From Desulfobulbaceae bacterium (lineage in GTDB: Bacteria; Desulfobacterota; Desulfobulbia; Desulfobulbales; BM004): a stretch of DNA of 43,133 nucleotides. Positions 17,616 to 27,290 of the stretch are shown here, piece after piece. Made by a program: the position numbers and the translations under genes. The stretch is taken from contig PKTW01000164.1 of the NCBI GenBank assembly GCA_002868955.1, positions 1-43,133 on the forward strand, written 5' to 3'. The stretch's first letter is position 1; every line of letters begins with the position of its first letter. The notes beneath the pieces are model-generated. The model saw only the letters and a program-made list of their open reading frames with translations, did not search any database and was not told where the DNA came from.

Positions 17616-19307
17616 ATGGAAGATATCTATTCTTTAACAAACGACATATTTTCAAAAGAATTCCTGCTCAAGTATCATAACGTTGAGGAAATTCTTATTG
17701 GCATAATATGTCTGTTGATCGCGATAAGGGCATTCAGAGCCAGCGGCTTTAAAATAAGCAGGAACCAGATCAAGAGCAGCAGGATCTTTCTTGTAGGTGC
17801 CAGCTTTATTATCCTCGGAAGCAGCAGCCTGATCCATGCCTTGATCCATGCCACAGATTCTGACCTGAATCTTCTCTACCATACACTATTGGGGTACAGC
17901 CTTGGACTTTTCATCCTAATCATAGCTATTTCCGTTGAAAATCCGCAGAACAAAATAGCTCTGCCCCTGCTCTACATTCCTCTGCTGGCCCTGTTGCACC
18001 CCATGGCCTATGAAAAGTTTCCTCTTTTCGGGCAATTCCGGCCTCTTGTCTGGATATTGATCGCTTACCTCTCCGGCATAGTCTGCATGCTCTATATCGG
18101 TACATTTTACCGCAGGCGAAGCAAGCAGTTCCTGTTTTCGGCAGTTGGCCATCTTATTATCTGTATCGGTGCAATTTTTCTTTTTTTCCCAGCGCCTATT
18201 GGATCCACGGTCTGGCTCCATGGGCACATAATGAGACCGCTTGGGTTTGTAATATTATTTTTTAGCATGAGCAGGACAGAATTACTCAAAATGGAGGGTT
18301 CTATCCTTTACAGGGCCCTGGCCGCCTTTTCCATTCTTACCGCGATTCCGCTCCTCTTCTTTGGGACCTTTGTCTTTTACGATAATATTTCCCCGGTAAC
18401 CATAATAGGACGCCGCTTTATTGTATTTCTCCTCCTTCTCATCACCCTTATTTCCGGTCTCCTTTTCGGCTTGGGCATGATCATCAGGTTGATTCGCCCG
18501 ATTCTGCAGCTGAAGAGCTCAGTTGACGGAATGGTGGGAGAGAGCAAGGTGCAACGCATACCTATCCAGAGTAATGATGAGATAGGTGAACTTTCGAATG
18601 CCTTTAATGAAATGTTAAACAGGCTGGATAACGCCATCGAGGAACAGGAGAGGATGTGCCGGCTGGCTGCAACCGGCGAACTTGCAGCAACCCTGGCACA
18701 CGAAATAAAGAACCCGCTCAATGCCATAGGCGGCGCCGCAAATTATATAGGCAAAAACGTAAAGGGCAGTCTGGTTAAAGAATTTGTAACAGTTATCTCC
18801 AGCGAGGTTTCCCGTATAAACAACCTGACCAGCACCTTGCTGAGCTTTTCCAAAACCGCTGAACCCGATCCCCAACCAGTAGAGATAAACAAATGCGCGA
18901 AAGAGGCGCTCTACTTGCTCAGCAAAGAATCACCAGACCTTAAGGTGGCATTAAATGAAGACCTGGCCGCAGACCTGCCCCTGGTCGACTGCGATTATAA
19001 CCAGATCAAACAGATCATTATCAACCTTTTGATCAATGCGCTCGATGCAGTTGATGAACACGGTGTAATCACGGTAAGAACCTGGCATAAGAGAGATAAA
19101 ACGTATCTGGAAGTCGAAGATAACGGCAAGGGCATTTCACCGGAAATTATCCACAATATCTTTAATCCTTTTTTCACAACCAAGACCCGTGGTACGGGTC
19201 TTGGTCTGGCCATATCGAAAAAGATCGCCCGGGAACACGGGGGCAATCTTACCGTTGAGAGCACACCGGGTAAGGGCAGCACCTTCACCCTTGTGCTAAA
19301 TGATTAG
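17616..19307 (+). CDS. Polytopic membrane sensor histidine kinase (multi-TM sensor, HAMP, HisKA, HATPase)
   Basis: Many N-terminal TM helices; HAMP; TLAHEIKNPLNAIG H-box; GTGLGLAISKKI. Confidence 0.93.
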   Translation: MEDIYSLTNDIFSKEFLLKYHNVEEILIGIICLLIAIRAFRASGFKISRNQIKSSRIFLVGASFIILGSSSLIHALIHATDSDLNLLYHTLLGYSLGLFILIIAISVENPQNKIALPLLYIPLLALLHPMAYEKFPLFGQFRPLVWILIAYLSGIVCMLYIGTFYRRRSKQFLFSAVGHLIICIGAIFLFFPAPIGSTVWLHGHIMRPLGFVILFFSMSRTELLKMEGSILYRALAAFSILTAIPLLFFGTFVFYDNISPVTIIGRRFIVFLLLLITLISGLLFGLGMIIRLIRPILQLKSSVDGMVGESKVQRIPIQSNDEIGELSNAFNEMLNRLDNAIEEQERMCRLAATGELAATLAHEIKNPLNAIGGAANYIGKNVKGSLVKEFVTVISSEVSRINNLTSTLLSFSKTAEPDPQPVEINKCAKEALYLLSKESPDLKVALNEDLAADLPLVDCDYNQIKQIIINLLINALDAVDEHGVITVRTWHKRDKTYLEVEDNGKGISPEIIHNIFNPFFTTKTRGTGLGLAISKKIAREHGGNLTVESTPGKGSTFTLVLND

Positions 19308-19318
19308 GAGTTGCGTTT

Positions 19319-20662
19319 ATGGTGCACAATATTCTGATAGTTGACGACGAAGTAAATTCATTGAAGGTGTTGTCTGCTGCTTTGAAAAAAGGCAAGACAG
19401 AGATTGATACCGCACGGTCCGGCGAAGAGGCCCTTGATCTGATAAAAAAGAAAAAATACTCAATCGTTATTTCCGATTTCAAAATGGGGGGCATGAGTGG
19501 GGAGCAGCTGCTGGAAAAAACAAAGACTCTTTCACCGGATTTGCCTTTTGTTCTTCTCACAGCGCACGGCACTATTGAATTGGCAGTGAATGCCATGCGT
19601 AAAGGTGCTTACACCTATCTCACCAAACCCGTGGATATGAATCTGCTTGAATCAATGGTCAATGATATTCTGGTTAACGGGATGCCAAAAACAGGCAAAG
19701 CAGCCCCGGCTAAGCTTGAGTTCATGAATATTATAGGCCGCACCCCTGCAATGCAGGAGGTTTTTTCTCTGATCAGGCGGGTGAGCAAGACGGATGCCAA
19801 CATTCTTATTCTGGGAGAATCGGGGACCGGCAAGGAACTCGTTGCGAGGGCAATACATTACACTTCCCTGCGGGTTGATAAACCGTTTATCCCGATTGAT
19901 TGTACGACCATCCCTCCAGAACTCATGGAAAGTGAACTGTTCGGTTATGAAAAGGGAGCTTTCACCTGCGCAGTCGAGCGCAAACTCGGCTTAATAGAGA
20001 TGGCACAGGGCGGCACAACCTTTTTTGATGAAATAGGCGACCTTGATTTCGTCCTCCAGAAGAAACTGCTTCGTTTCCTGCAGGAAAAGGAAATACGGAG
20101 AATCTCAGGCAAAGAAAAAATTAAAGTGGATGTCAGGGTGCTTTCCGCCACAAACAGAAATATAGAAGAATCCCTGAAGAACGATGAGTTCCGCTCAGAC
20201 CTTTACTACAGGCTCAATGTTATTACTATACGTATCCCTCCCCTGCGGGAAAGAATAGACGATATCTCTATATTGGCAAATCATTATCTGCAACATTTCC
20301 GGGAAAAAAACAAGAAGGAAATCCGCGAAATAGAGCATGGGGCGCTGGCTGCCCTCAACAGCTATGACTGGCCTGGCAATGTGCGTGAACTGGAGAATGT
20401 AATGGAACGGGCGGTAATACTCTGCCCCCATGATACGATAAATGTTGAGTGCCTGCCGAAGAAAATGCAAGTGCTTGCAGGTGAAGAATATCCCGAGATT
20501 AAGGAATTTAACCTGCCTGAAATTGAAAAAAGAACCATTATCAAGGCGCTTGATAAAACATCCTGGAATCAATCCAGGGCAGCGGCTCTACTTGGCATAA
20601 GCCGCAAACAGTTACGGACCAAAATGAAAAACCTTGAATTGCTCCCTGTCTCTGAAAAATAA
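19319..20662 (+). CDS. NtrC-family response regulator with variant GAFTCA loop
   Basis: REC, GESGTGKE Walker A, GAFTCA (tgc confirmed in sequence), Fis-type HTH; 11-bp gap from HK. Confidence 0.94.
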   Translation: MVHNILIVDDEVNSLKVLSAALKKGKTEIDTARSGEEALDLIKKKKYSIVISDFKMGGMSGEQLLEKTKTLSPDLPFVLLTAHGTIELAVNAMRKGAYTYLTKPVDMNLLESMVNDILVNGMPKTGKAAPAKLEFMNIIGRTPAMQEVFSLIRRVSKTDANILILGESGTGKELVARAIHYTSLRVDKPFIPIDCTTIPPELMESELFGYEKGAFTCAVERKLGLIEMAQGGTTFFDEIGDLDFVLQKKLLRFLQEKEIRRISGKEKIKVDVRVLSATNRNIEESLKNDEFRSDLYYRLNVITIRIPPLRERIDDISILANHYLQHFREKNKKEIREIEHGALAALNSYDWPGNVRELENVMERAVILCPHDTINVECLPKKMQVLAGEEYPEIKEFNLPEIEKRTIIKALDKTSWNQSRAAALLGISRKQLRTKMKNLELLPVSEK

Positions 20663-20836
20663 AAATTTCCTGCCCCAATAGAGTATTCTTTTTTTAATTC
20701 AGCCTTAAATAGCGACTGGCTTTTTTAGCCATTACTCCTCCTTGCAAGTATAAAATTGTTCTTGACACCAGGGGAGAAGTATTGTCCAAATTTTAATGGG
20801 CGACATGAAATACATAACAATAAAGGAGGGAATGGT

Positions 20837-21379
20837 ATGAAAACGGCATTTCTCATTATTGCATCGGTCGCAATTCTTGTCTTTTCAGGAAGCTCATTTG
20901 CAGCCATACATGGAACTGTTGATGACAGGGAGGATCTTAGGCCTGATTCAGCTTCTGATCTCAATAGTATTTCATCAGAGTTAGCCGAGAAGGAACAATT
21001 AAAAATCTTACTGCAAAAACTCAATGATCAAGATCCATTTGTCAGGGTAGAGGCAGTTCAAGGCTTAGGAGAAATATATCAAGAAAAGTCCCTTGCCTTG
21101 GTTTGCGGCTGCCTCACCGATGATAATCTCTATGTAAGGGCTTATGCAGCGGAGGCTCTGGGTAAGATCGGGCGGATAGATATTTCCCACACTATATCAA
21201 AGCTGCTTCCAGCCCTGGATGATCCATCGCCCTATGTCAGGTCAATGATGATCTTGGCTCTGGGTGAACTTCAGGATAAAAGAGCGATAGATTCAATCAG
21301 GAGTTTCCTGCATGATAAAGATCAAAGCGTCAGGGGAATGGCAGCATGGGCCTTGCGTAATATTGAAAATTCTCAATAA
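20837..21379 (+). CDS. Exported HEAT-repeat protein
   Basis: Start at 20837 after AAAGGAGGG; signal peptide; repeats DPFVRVEAVQGLGEI, NLYVRAYAAEALGKI, SPYVRSMMILALGEL, DQSVRGMAAWALRNI. Confidence 0.85.
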   Translation: MKTAFLIIASVAILVFSGSSFAAIHGTVDDREDLRPDSASDLNSISSELAEKEQLKILLQKLNDQDPFVRVEAVQGLGEIYQEKSLALVCGCLTDDNLYVRAYAAEALGKIGRIDISHTISKLLPALDDPSPYVRSMMILALGELQDKRAIDSIRSFLHDKDQSVRGMAAWALRNIENSQ

Positions 21380-21523
21380 AAACAAGCGTATTTCTTCTTA
21401 CAGTTAAAATTGGCTTTGGTCGTGCTGTATTTCTCAATATGAGATGAGCAGTGCAAAGCTGCTTTGTTCTATGGCACGTGATTTTTTTCGTTTTGATCCG
21501 GCCTGAAATGTCGAGAAACCGCC

Positions 21524-22186
21524 TTATTGCTGGACCATCTCGAGCACTGCCATGACAAGTTTTTCAGCACCTTCCCCGATCTGGTCAACCCGGGCATCGA
21601 GCATATAACATGGAGTCGTAACAACATTGTGCGCCTTGTCTATGGTAATTTCACCATGGGTGGTTTTTTCGTGGACTGCCCCCATTTTGCTCAGGGCTGC
21701 TTCGGTGGCCGCATCCTGACCAATGGTTACCGTTATATTGCCCAGGACCTTGGCAACGATTGCAGGAGCGATACAGAGTGCACCAATCGGTTTTTTGTGT
21801 GCGGCTGTTTCTACTAAAGCCCTGGATACGTCTTCATTCACAGTACAGTCCGGCCCGTCAAAGGCAAAGGTTGATAGATTCTTTGCCGCCCCAAGCCCTC
21901 CCGGCATGATAAGCCCATCGAAGTCTGCAGCCTTATAATCTTTGAGATTTTTTATATTGCCCCGGGCTATTCGGGCCGATTCGACCAGAACATTGCGGGA
22001 TTCAGCCATCTCCTGGCCGGTAATAAAATTGAGGACATGGTGCTGGGGTATATCCGGGGCAAAACACTGGTACTCAGCCCCATGTTTATGGATAGCCCAC
22101 AGGGTCATCACCGATTCATGGATCTCTGCTCCATCCTTGTTACCGCAGCCCGAAAGGATCACTGCGAATCTCTTCTTCTCACCCAT
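21524..22186 (-). CDS. elbB: ElbB/DJ-1-PfpI family protein
   Basis: AVILSGCGNKDGAEIHESVMTLWAI...DGLIMPGGLGAAKNLSTFA...GALCIAPA; start at 22186 with GGAGG RBS. Confidence 0.9.
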   Translation of the reverse strand: MGEKKRFAVILSGCGNKDGAEIHESVMTLWAIHKHGAEYQCFAPDIPQHHVLNFITGQEMAESRNVLVESARIARGNIKNLKDYKAADFDGLIMPGGLGAAKNLSTFAFDGPDCTVNEDVSRALVETAAHKKPIGALCIAPAIVAKVLGNITVTIGQDAATEAALSKMGAVHEKTTHGEITIDKAHNVVTTPCYMLDARVDQIGEGAEKLVMAVLEMVQQ

Positions 22187-22242
22187 TTTTTTGCCTCCAG
22201 GTTCTACAAAGAAATTTTTCAGGCACAAAAATACATAAGTTA

Positions 22243-22272
22243 TAAGTGCCTAAAGTGAGCTAAAGTGCCTAA
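22243..22272. repeat. Short phased intergenic repeat TAAAGTGNNC
   Basis: TAAGTGCCTAAAGTGAGCTAAAGTGCCTAA: three ~10-bp units. Confidence 0.55.
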
Positions 22273-22319
22273 CGTTATTAATCTGCGTAATGTGTTGTAA
22301 CTCCAACGCACACATAACT

Positions 22320-22838
22320 TCAATCGTCTAGTAAATGATACACTTCTGTAAGCTGGCGGTATTTTTCCCGGCAGTCCAAACCGTAGCCCACCAGAAAGCC
22401 CCTCTTCACTTCAAAACCCACATAATCAATTGCGACTTCAACTTCTCGCCGTTCCGTCTTGTTGATCAGGGCGCAGAAGCGGACCGATCGTGCCCCGCGT
22501 CCCGCAAAAGAGTGCCGCAGGTGGGCCATGGTAAGGCCGGTGTCAATAATATCTTCGACAACAAGGATGTCCTTGTCCTGAATATCCAGTTCAATGTCCT
22601 TGGTAATGCGCAGAGAGCCCGAGGTCGTTTCCATTCCGTAACTGGCCATCCTGACAAAGTCAATTTCCAACTCACGCTTTATTTCCCTGACCAGGTCAGC
22701 CATGAATATAAAGGCGCCATTCAAGATGCCTACGACCACAAGTTGGTTCTTCTCGTAATCCCTCGTAATTGCAGCGCCAATCTCTTTAACGCGTTTGACA
22801 ATATCTGCTTGTGCTATGACAAGCTCTTTTCCAGGCAT
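22320..22838 (-). CDS. hpt: Hypoxanthine phosphoribosyltransferase
   Basis: ILVVEDIIDTGLTM PRPP-binding motif; VGYGLDCREKYRQL; start likely internal Met at 22838. Confidence 0.92.
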   Translation of the reverse strand: MPGKELVIAQADIVKRVKEIGAAITRDYEKNQLVVVGILNGAFIFMADLVREIKRELEIDFVRMASYGMETTSGSLRITKDIELDIQDKDILVVEDIIDTGLTMAHLRHSFAGRGARSVRFCALINKTERREVEVAIDYVGFEVKRGFLVGYGLDCREKYRQLTEVYHLLDD

Positions 22839-23030
22839 GGTTTCCTTGCAATGAAGTGATAGGTTTTGGTTGAAAATGTAGTTTTCTTTTTTCACCAACT
22901 CAAGGATTTTTTAAAATCACGAAAATTCTAACGGTTTTATTCATCAATTAAATACGATATAGTGCTCCCATTAATAGTAATCAATTCAGCAGCGGTTGAG
23001 GGCATAATTGTTTGAAGGCATGCAAAAAGT

Positions 23031-23747
23031 ATGAAAGAAAAGGGCAATAACACGCTTTTTGTCACAGGAACAGACACGTCAGTAGGCAAAACGTATGTCT
23101 GCGCCAGGCTCCTGGAATTTTTGAATGCAAAGGGGATACAGGCAGGCTACCAGAAATGGGTTGCCACCGGCGTCAAGGCCGGGCTGCCTGAAGACCTGGC
23201 TCTCTGTTTAAAGGCTGCCTCCATTTCACCAAAGCCTGAGCTTGTAAAACAGCAGGCCCCATATTGTTTCAGTTTTCCTGCTTCGCCGCACCTGGCTGCA
23301 GAAATGGAAGACCGAACAGTGGATTCTGAGGTCATAGAAGCGAACTATAAATTCCTTGCTGCAAAGTATGAATGGCTCATTGTCGAGGGCGTGGGAGGCA
23401 TAATGGTTCCTTTGCGGCGGAACCTGCTTCTGGCTGACCTGCTTAAACGGCTGCAGCCCAGGACCCTGGTAGTAGCCAGAAGCGGCCTTGGCACTTTAAA
23501 CCATACCCTGCTTACCCTTGAGGCCCTGCGCAACAGGGAAATTCCTGTGCTGGGTGTGGTTTTTTCTGACTCAAAGGACCGGGAAGACGAAAGGTTGGTG
23601 CAGGATAATATGAAAATCATTGAGGAAATTGGAATGGCAAGGGTATTTGGCCGGCTGCCGCGGCAGCAAAATGACGCAAAGGCGAGGAGCGCATTTATGC
23701 CTGTAGGGCAGGCTATTTGGGAGCAACTGCTCCATGATGAATCCTGA
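23031..23747 (+). CDS. bioD: Dethiobiotin synthetase
   Basis: LFVTGTDTSVGKTYVCARLL P-loop; VEGVGGIMVPL. Confidence 0.9.
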   Translation: MKEKGNNTLFVTGTDTSVGKTYVCARLLEFLNAKGIQAGYQKWVATGVKAGLPEDLALCLKAASISPKPELVKQQAPYCFSFPASPHLAAEMEDRTVDSEVIEANYKFLAAKYEWLIVEGVGGIMVPLRRNLLLADLLKRLQPRTLVVARSGLGTLNHTLLTLEALRNREIPVLGVVFSDSKDREDERLVQDNMKIIEEIGMARVFGRLPRQQNDAKARSAFMPVGQAIWEQLLHDES

Positions 23748-24209
23748 ATTTGTGGCAGGGAAAAACGTTTCTAATCAACAAAGCGCCTTTTTAAAAGGTG
23801 CTTGAAAAACAGGGTCAGATTGCATTCATCTGGCAGCATTGGAATAAACCACCCTGCGGCACTGCCCGCCGCGCCGGAGTGCCGGTGTTTGTTCCCCTCT
23901 GTGGGTACTAAAAAAGAGTGCCCAGAATGGGTGTAAGCGCCAGACCAGCATGGGAAATCCAAGCTCCAACCGAGTCGTTCCTGGCCCTGGATACATCTTA
24001 GGCTTGCGGATTCAGTAAAATAAAAAAATGCACTTTGGAAAATTATAGGTAGAACTACTGGTTTTTTTATGATATGTTTTTCGCCTGTCGTATTGACAAA
24101 GAGTAGTCTTTTATGTAATTTCGACAGGTCGCATTTCCTAGTTATGGTGAGTGTTTAATACGGGCGCTATGCTCTAACTGTATTATATTATTTAAAAAAG
24201 AGGTTTCTT

Positions 24210-24773
24210 ATGTCTGTGACGACCAAGGAAATCACCCCTGCCTTTAATTCTGAAGTAACGAATGCAGAGGGCGGTCAACATCTCAACGGTTGTTTTTCCT
24301 GCGGTGCCTGCAGCGGTATATGTCCTGTCAGCCAGGCAATTTCCGACTTTGATCCCCGCAAGATCATCCATATGGTCCGCATGGGTTTAAAGGACAGGCT
24401 GCTGAAGTCCGACCTGCTCTGGTTTTGTTCCCAGTGTAAAAGTTGTGTTTTTGTATGCCCCCAGGATGTTCGTTTTGCCGAGATCGTGCAGGCTCTCTGG
24501 GATATGGCATATGAACAGGGTTATATTACCGACCAGGATATCCTTGATAAAGGAAAAGCTGCCTGGGTTGAGCGCGACAAATGTGTATCCTGCCTTACCT
24601 GTGTCCGGGTATGTCCATGGGAGATTCCCAAGTTAGATGCAGAGGGTGTCGCCACCATCGGTGTCAGGGATTGCAAAGCCTGCGGGATCTGCGTGGCGGA
24701 ATGTCCGGCCCAGGCCATCATGCTTAATCAATCCCAGGATGAAATTCTGATCGCTGCATGCGGCAGTAAATAA
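24210..24773 (+). CDS. HdrC-like protein fused to a C-terminal 2x[4Fe-4S] ferredoxin
   Basis: CFSCGACSGICP, CSQCKSCVFVCP, then CVSCLTCVRVCP, CKACGICVAECP. Confidence 0.87.
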   Translation: MSVTTKEITPAFNSEVTNAEGGQHLNGCFSCGACSGICPVSQAISDFDPRKIIHMVRMGLKDRLLKSDLLWFCSQCKSCVFVCPQDVRFAEIVQALWDMAYEQGYITDQDILDKGKAAWVERDKCVSCLTCVRVCPWEIPKLDAEGVATIGVRDCKACGICVAECPAQAIMLNQSQDEILIAACGSK

Positions 24774-24799
24774 GACCACCTTTTAGGCTGGAGTGTACA

Positions 24800-25225
24800 A
24801 TGAGCGATTTTACACCTGATATTAAAGCATTTTGTTGTCATTACACCTCGCAGCAAACCTGTGCTGAAGGAACTGAAGGCCTTAAGCAGGATGGATTTCC
24901 GGGAAGTGTTTCATTATTCCGTGTTCCGTGCACAGGCAAAATCCAGGTCAGCACCCTGCTGCAGGCCTTTGAGGATGGCGCGGATGCTGTCTATGTCGTT
25001 GGATGTCCAGTTGACGGCTGCCACAATGTCAAAGGCAGCCAGAGGGCCGCCAAAAGAGTCGGTGCCGTAAAGCAGGCCCTAAGTGAACTGGATGTGGAAG
25101 CTGAGCGCATTGAAATGTTTCACCTGGAACGGGGATTTCACCCTGAATTTGTAGCAGTAGCCCAGGAAATGGATAAAAAAATCAAAAAATTAGGACCGAG
25201 CCCGCTCAAAGGAGAATCAGCATGA
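24800..25225 (+). CDS. mvhD: MvhD-like hydrogenase/heterodisulfide reductase iron-sulfur subunit
   Basis: FCCHYTSQQTCAEG...FRVPCTGKIQVSTLLQAFEDGADAVYVVGCPVDGCHNVKGSQRAAKRV. Confidence 0.9.
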   Translation: MSDFTPDIKAFCCHYTSQQTCAEGTEGLKQDGFPGSVSLFRVPCTGKIQVSTLLQAFEDGADAVYVVGCPVDGCHNVKGSQRAAKRVGAVKQALSELDVEAERIEMFHLERGFHPEFVAVAQEMDKKIKKLGPSPLKGESA

Positions 25226-25890
25226 TAATTGCCGAGCGCAAGCCTATTGCAGAGATAGTTGAAATGACCAGGGATCATGAAAAGATCCTGGTCCTGGGAT
25301 GCCGCGGATGTGTTACAGTGTGCTCCGCAGGGGGCGAAAGGGAAGTCGAACTGCTTGCCTCTCTTCTCCGTTTGGGCGCCAAAAAAGAGGGGCGCAAGAT
25401 CGAGGTCCAGGAAGGAAGCCTTGTCCGCCAGTGTGATAAAGAGTATGTGGACAGTTTGGATTCCTGGAACGGTGAGTATGATGCCATAGTATCCATGGCC
25501 TGCGGCGTCGGGGTCAACTTCATTGCCAACCTGCGCTCCAGCACCATGGTCTATCCCGCTGTAAATACAACCTTTTTCGGTGGTTCTCCAGAACAGGGCA
25601 TTTGGACTGAACAGTGTGCCGGCTGCGGCAACTGTGTCCTGCATCTGACCGGTGGCCTGTGTCCGGTTGCCCGCTGCGCCAAGAGTTTGATGAATGGCCC
25701 ATGTGGTGGATCCCAGAACGGCAAGTGCGAGATTCATTCAGAGGTTGACTGCATCTGGCAGATGATCCATGACCGTCTTGAGCACCTTGATCGCAAAGAG
25801 CAGATGCTGGAAGTCGCCCCGATTCGTGACTGGCGCACAGCCGGACATGGCGGTCCACGAAAAACCAAACGCGACGACCTGACCATTTAA
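25222..25890 (+). CDS. metV: MetV-like (methylenetetrahydrofolate reductase C-terminal domain / zinc-FeS subunit)
   Basis: LTGGLCPVARCAKSLMNGPCGGSQNGKCEI; N-terminal LGCRGCVTVCSAGGEREV; 4-bp overlap with mvhD. Confidence 0.88.
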   Translation: MIIAERKPIAEIVEMTRDHEKILVLGCRGCVTVCSAGGEREVELLASLLRLGAKKEGRKIEVQEGSLVRQCDKEYVDSLDSWNGEYDAIVSMACGVGVNFIANLRSSTMVYPAVNTTFFGGSPEQGIWTEQCAGCGNCVLHLTGGLCPVARCAKSLMNGPCGGSQNGKCEIHSEVDCIWQMIHDRLEHLDRKEQMLEVAPIRDWRTAGHGGPRKTKRDDLTI

Positions 25891-25900
25891 GGAATCATTC

Positions 25901-26395
25901 ATGCCGCCTGTTCTGGCACTCATAGGCAAACCGAACTGCGGCAAGACCACCCTCATAGAAAAACTTATCCCTGCCCTTGCGCGCAAGGGCGTGCGCACAG
26001 GCACGATTAAACACCATCACGGTCCAATCCGGATGGATACACCCGGCAAGGATACCTGGCGCCATAAGCAGGCCGGGGCCCAGGCAGTCCTCTTGTCATC
26101 TTCTACTGGCATAGCGTTTATTCAGGACTCTACTGAAGATACACCTGTCGAGGATCTTGCCAGCCAATATTTTCACGATGTTGACCTGATTATTGCCGAA
26201 GGTTATAAATGGTCCTCGCTCCCCAAAATGGAAGTTTTCAGAAGCACGGTTTACGATGAGCCTATTCAGGACCCGGGTGAAACGCTTATTGCCATGGTAA
26301 GCGATATCCGGATACACCCGGAGCTTCCCTGGTTCAAGCCTGAAGACATCGACGGGCTTGTTGCATTCATCCTGGAGAATATCCTGAACCAATAA
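25901..26395 (+). CDS. mobB: Molybdopterin-guanine dinucleotide biosynthesis protein B
   Basis: LALIGKPNCGKTTLIEKLIPAL, TIKHHHGPIRMDTPGKDTWRHKQAGA. Confidence 0.92.
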   Translation: MPPVLALIGKPNCGKTTLIEKLIPALARKGVRTGTIKHHHGPIRMDTPGKDTWRHKQAGAQAVLLSSSTGIAFIQDSTEDTPVEDLASQYFHDVDLIIAEGYKWSSLPKMEVFRSTVYDEPIQDPGETLIAMVSDIRIHPELPWFKPEDIDGLVAFILENILNQ

Positions 26396-26400
26396 AGCAG

Positions 26401-26997
26401 ATGGAGACGATACAGGACATTACAGGAGTCGTCCTGGCAGGAGGGCAAAGCAAACGCTTTGGCTCAAATAAGGCCCTGGCACTTCTGCAGGGAATGCCTC
26501 TTATCCAACACGTTGTGGACACTGCGGCTGCCATTTTTAAAGATTGTTTGTTGGTCACAAATACCCCGGAGCACTATGGTTTTCTGAACATGCCAATGAT
26601 AAGGGATCAATATCAGGGCATGGGACCATTGGCAGGCATTCATGCCGCTTTGCTTCATACAGGTAAACCGTGGATATTTGTAATCGGTTGTGACATGCCG
26701 GCAGTTACGCCTGATTTAATCACCTTTCTGTGCGGTTTTGCCAGGGAGGAATACGATGCGGTGATTCCCTGGCTGGAAACAGGTGCCGAGCCTCTTTGCG
26801 GTCTGTACCACAAAACAGCGCTTGATAAAATTGAACCGCAGCTGCGGAACAATAAAAGGCAGGTCAAGGAACTGCTGGAAAAACTGTCTGTAAGAAAGGT
26901 AACAGAGGAAGAACTGCAATCAGTTACAGGCGGCCTTCAGGTCTTTTCTAATGTTAACCGTGAACAGGATTTGGTCAGGGTGCCCAGAGCCAAATGA
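26401..26997 (+). CDS. mobA: Molybdenum cofactor guanylyltransferase
   Basis: GVVLAGGQSKRFGSNKALALLQG; MGPLAGIHAAL; VIGCDMPAV. Confidence 0.93.
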   Translation: METIQDITGVVLAGGQSKRFGSNKALALLQGMPLIQHVVDTAAAIFKDCLLVTNTPEHYGFLNMPMIRDQYQGMGPLAGIHAALLHTGKPWIFVIGCDMPAVTPDLITFLCGFAREEYDAVIPWLETGAEPLCGLYHKTALDKIEPQLRNNKRQVKELLEKLSVRKVTEEELQSVTGGLQVFSNVNREQDLVRVPRAK

Positions 26998-27290
26998 CCA
27001 ACTGCTGATAGGTCATTATTTTCCTTAACATCAAATGAACAGAGGGCAATTTAACATTCAAAGGCCGAAATCAAAAAACCAAAACTACCATATGTTATAG
27101 TTGGAACCGGGGGGATTTGTAACTGTTGTTTTGGGAAATGTGGGTTGCTGTGATAGGTAAAGAAAGAGAACATTCGGGCTTTATTTTTCGGATAATTATT
27201 TGACATTAAAATATTTTTTCTGTATTTCTGTAAGTAGCGAAATAGTTAAAAGTGGTGAAATTAACCGGGGAGATTACAAGTGGGCACTGC

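Noticed and set aside
22335-22859. 174-aa plus-strand ORF
   Set aside because: Antisense to hpt.
23771-23962. 63-aa minus-strand ORF
   Set aside because: Composition looks like translated non-coding sequence or repeat remnant; no RBS.
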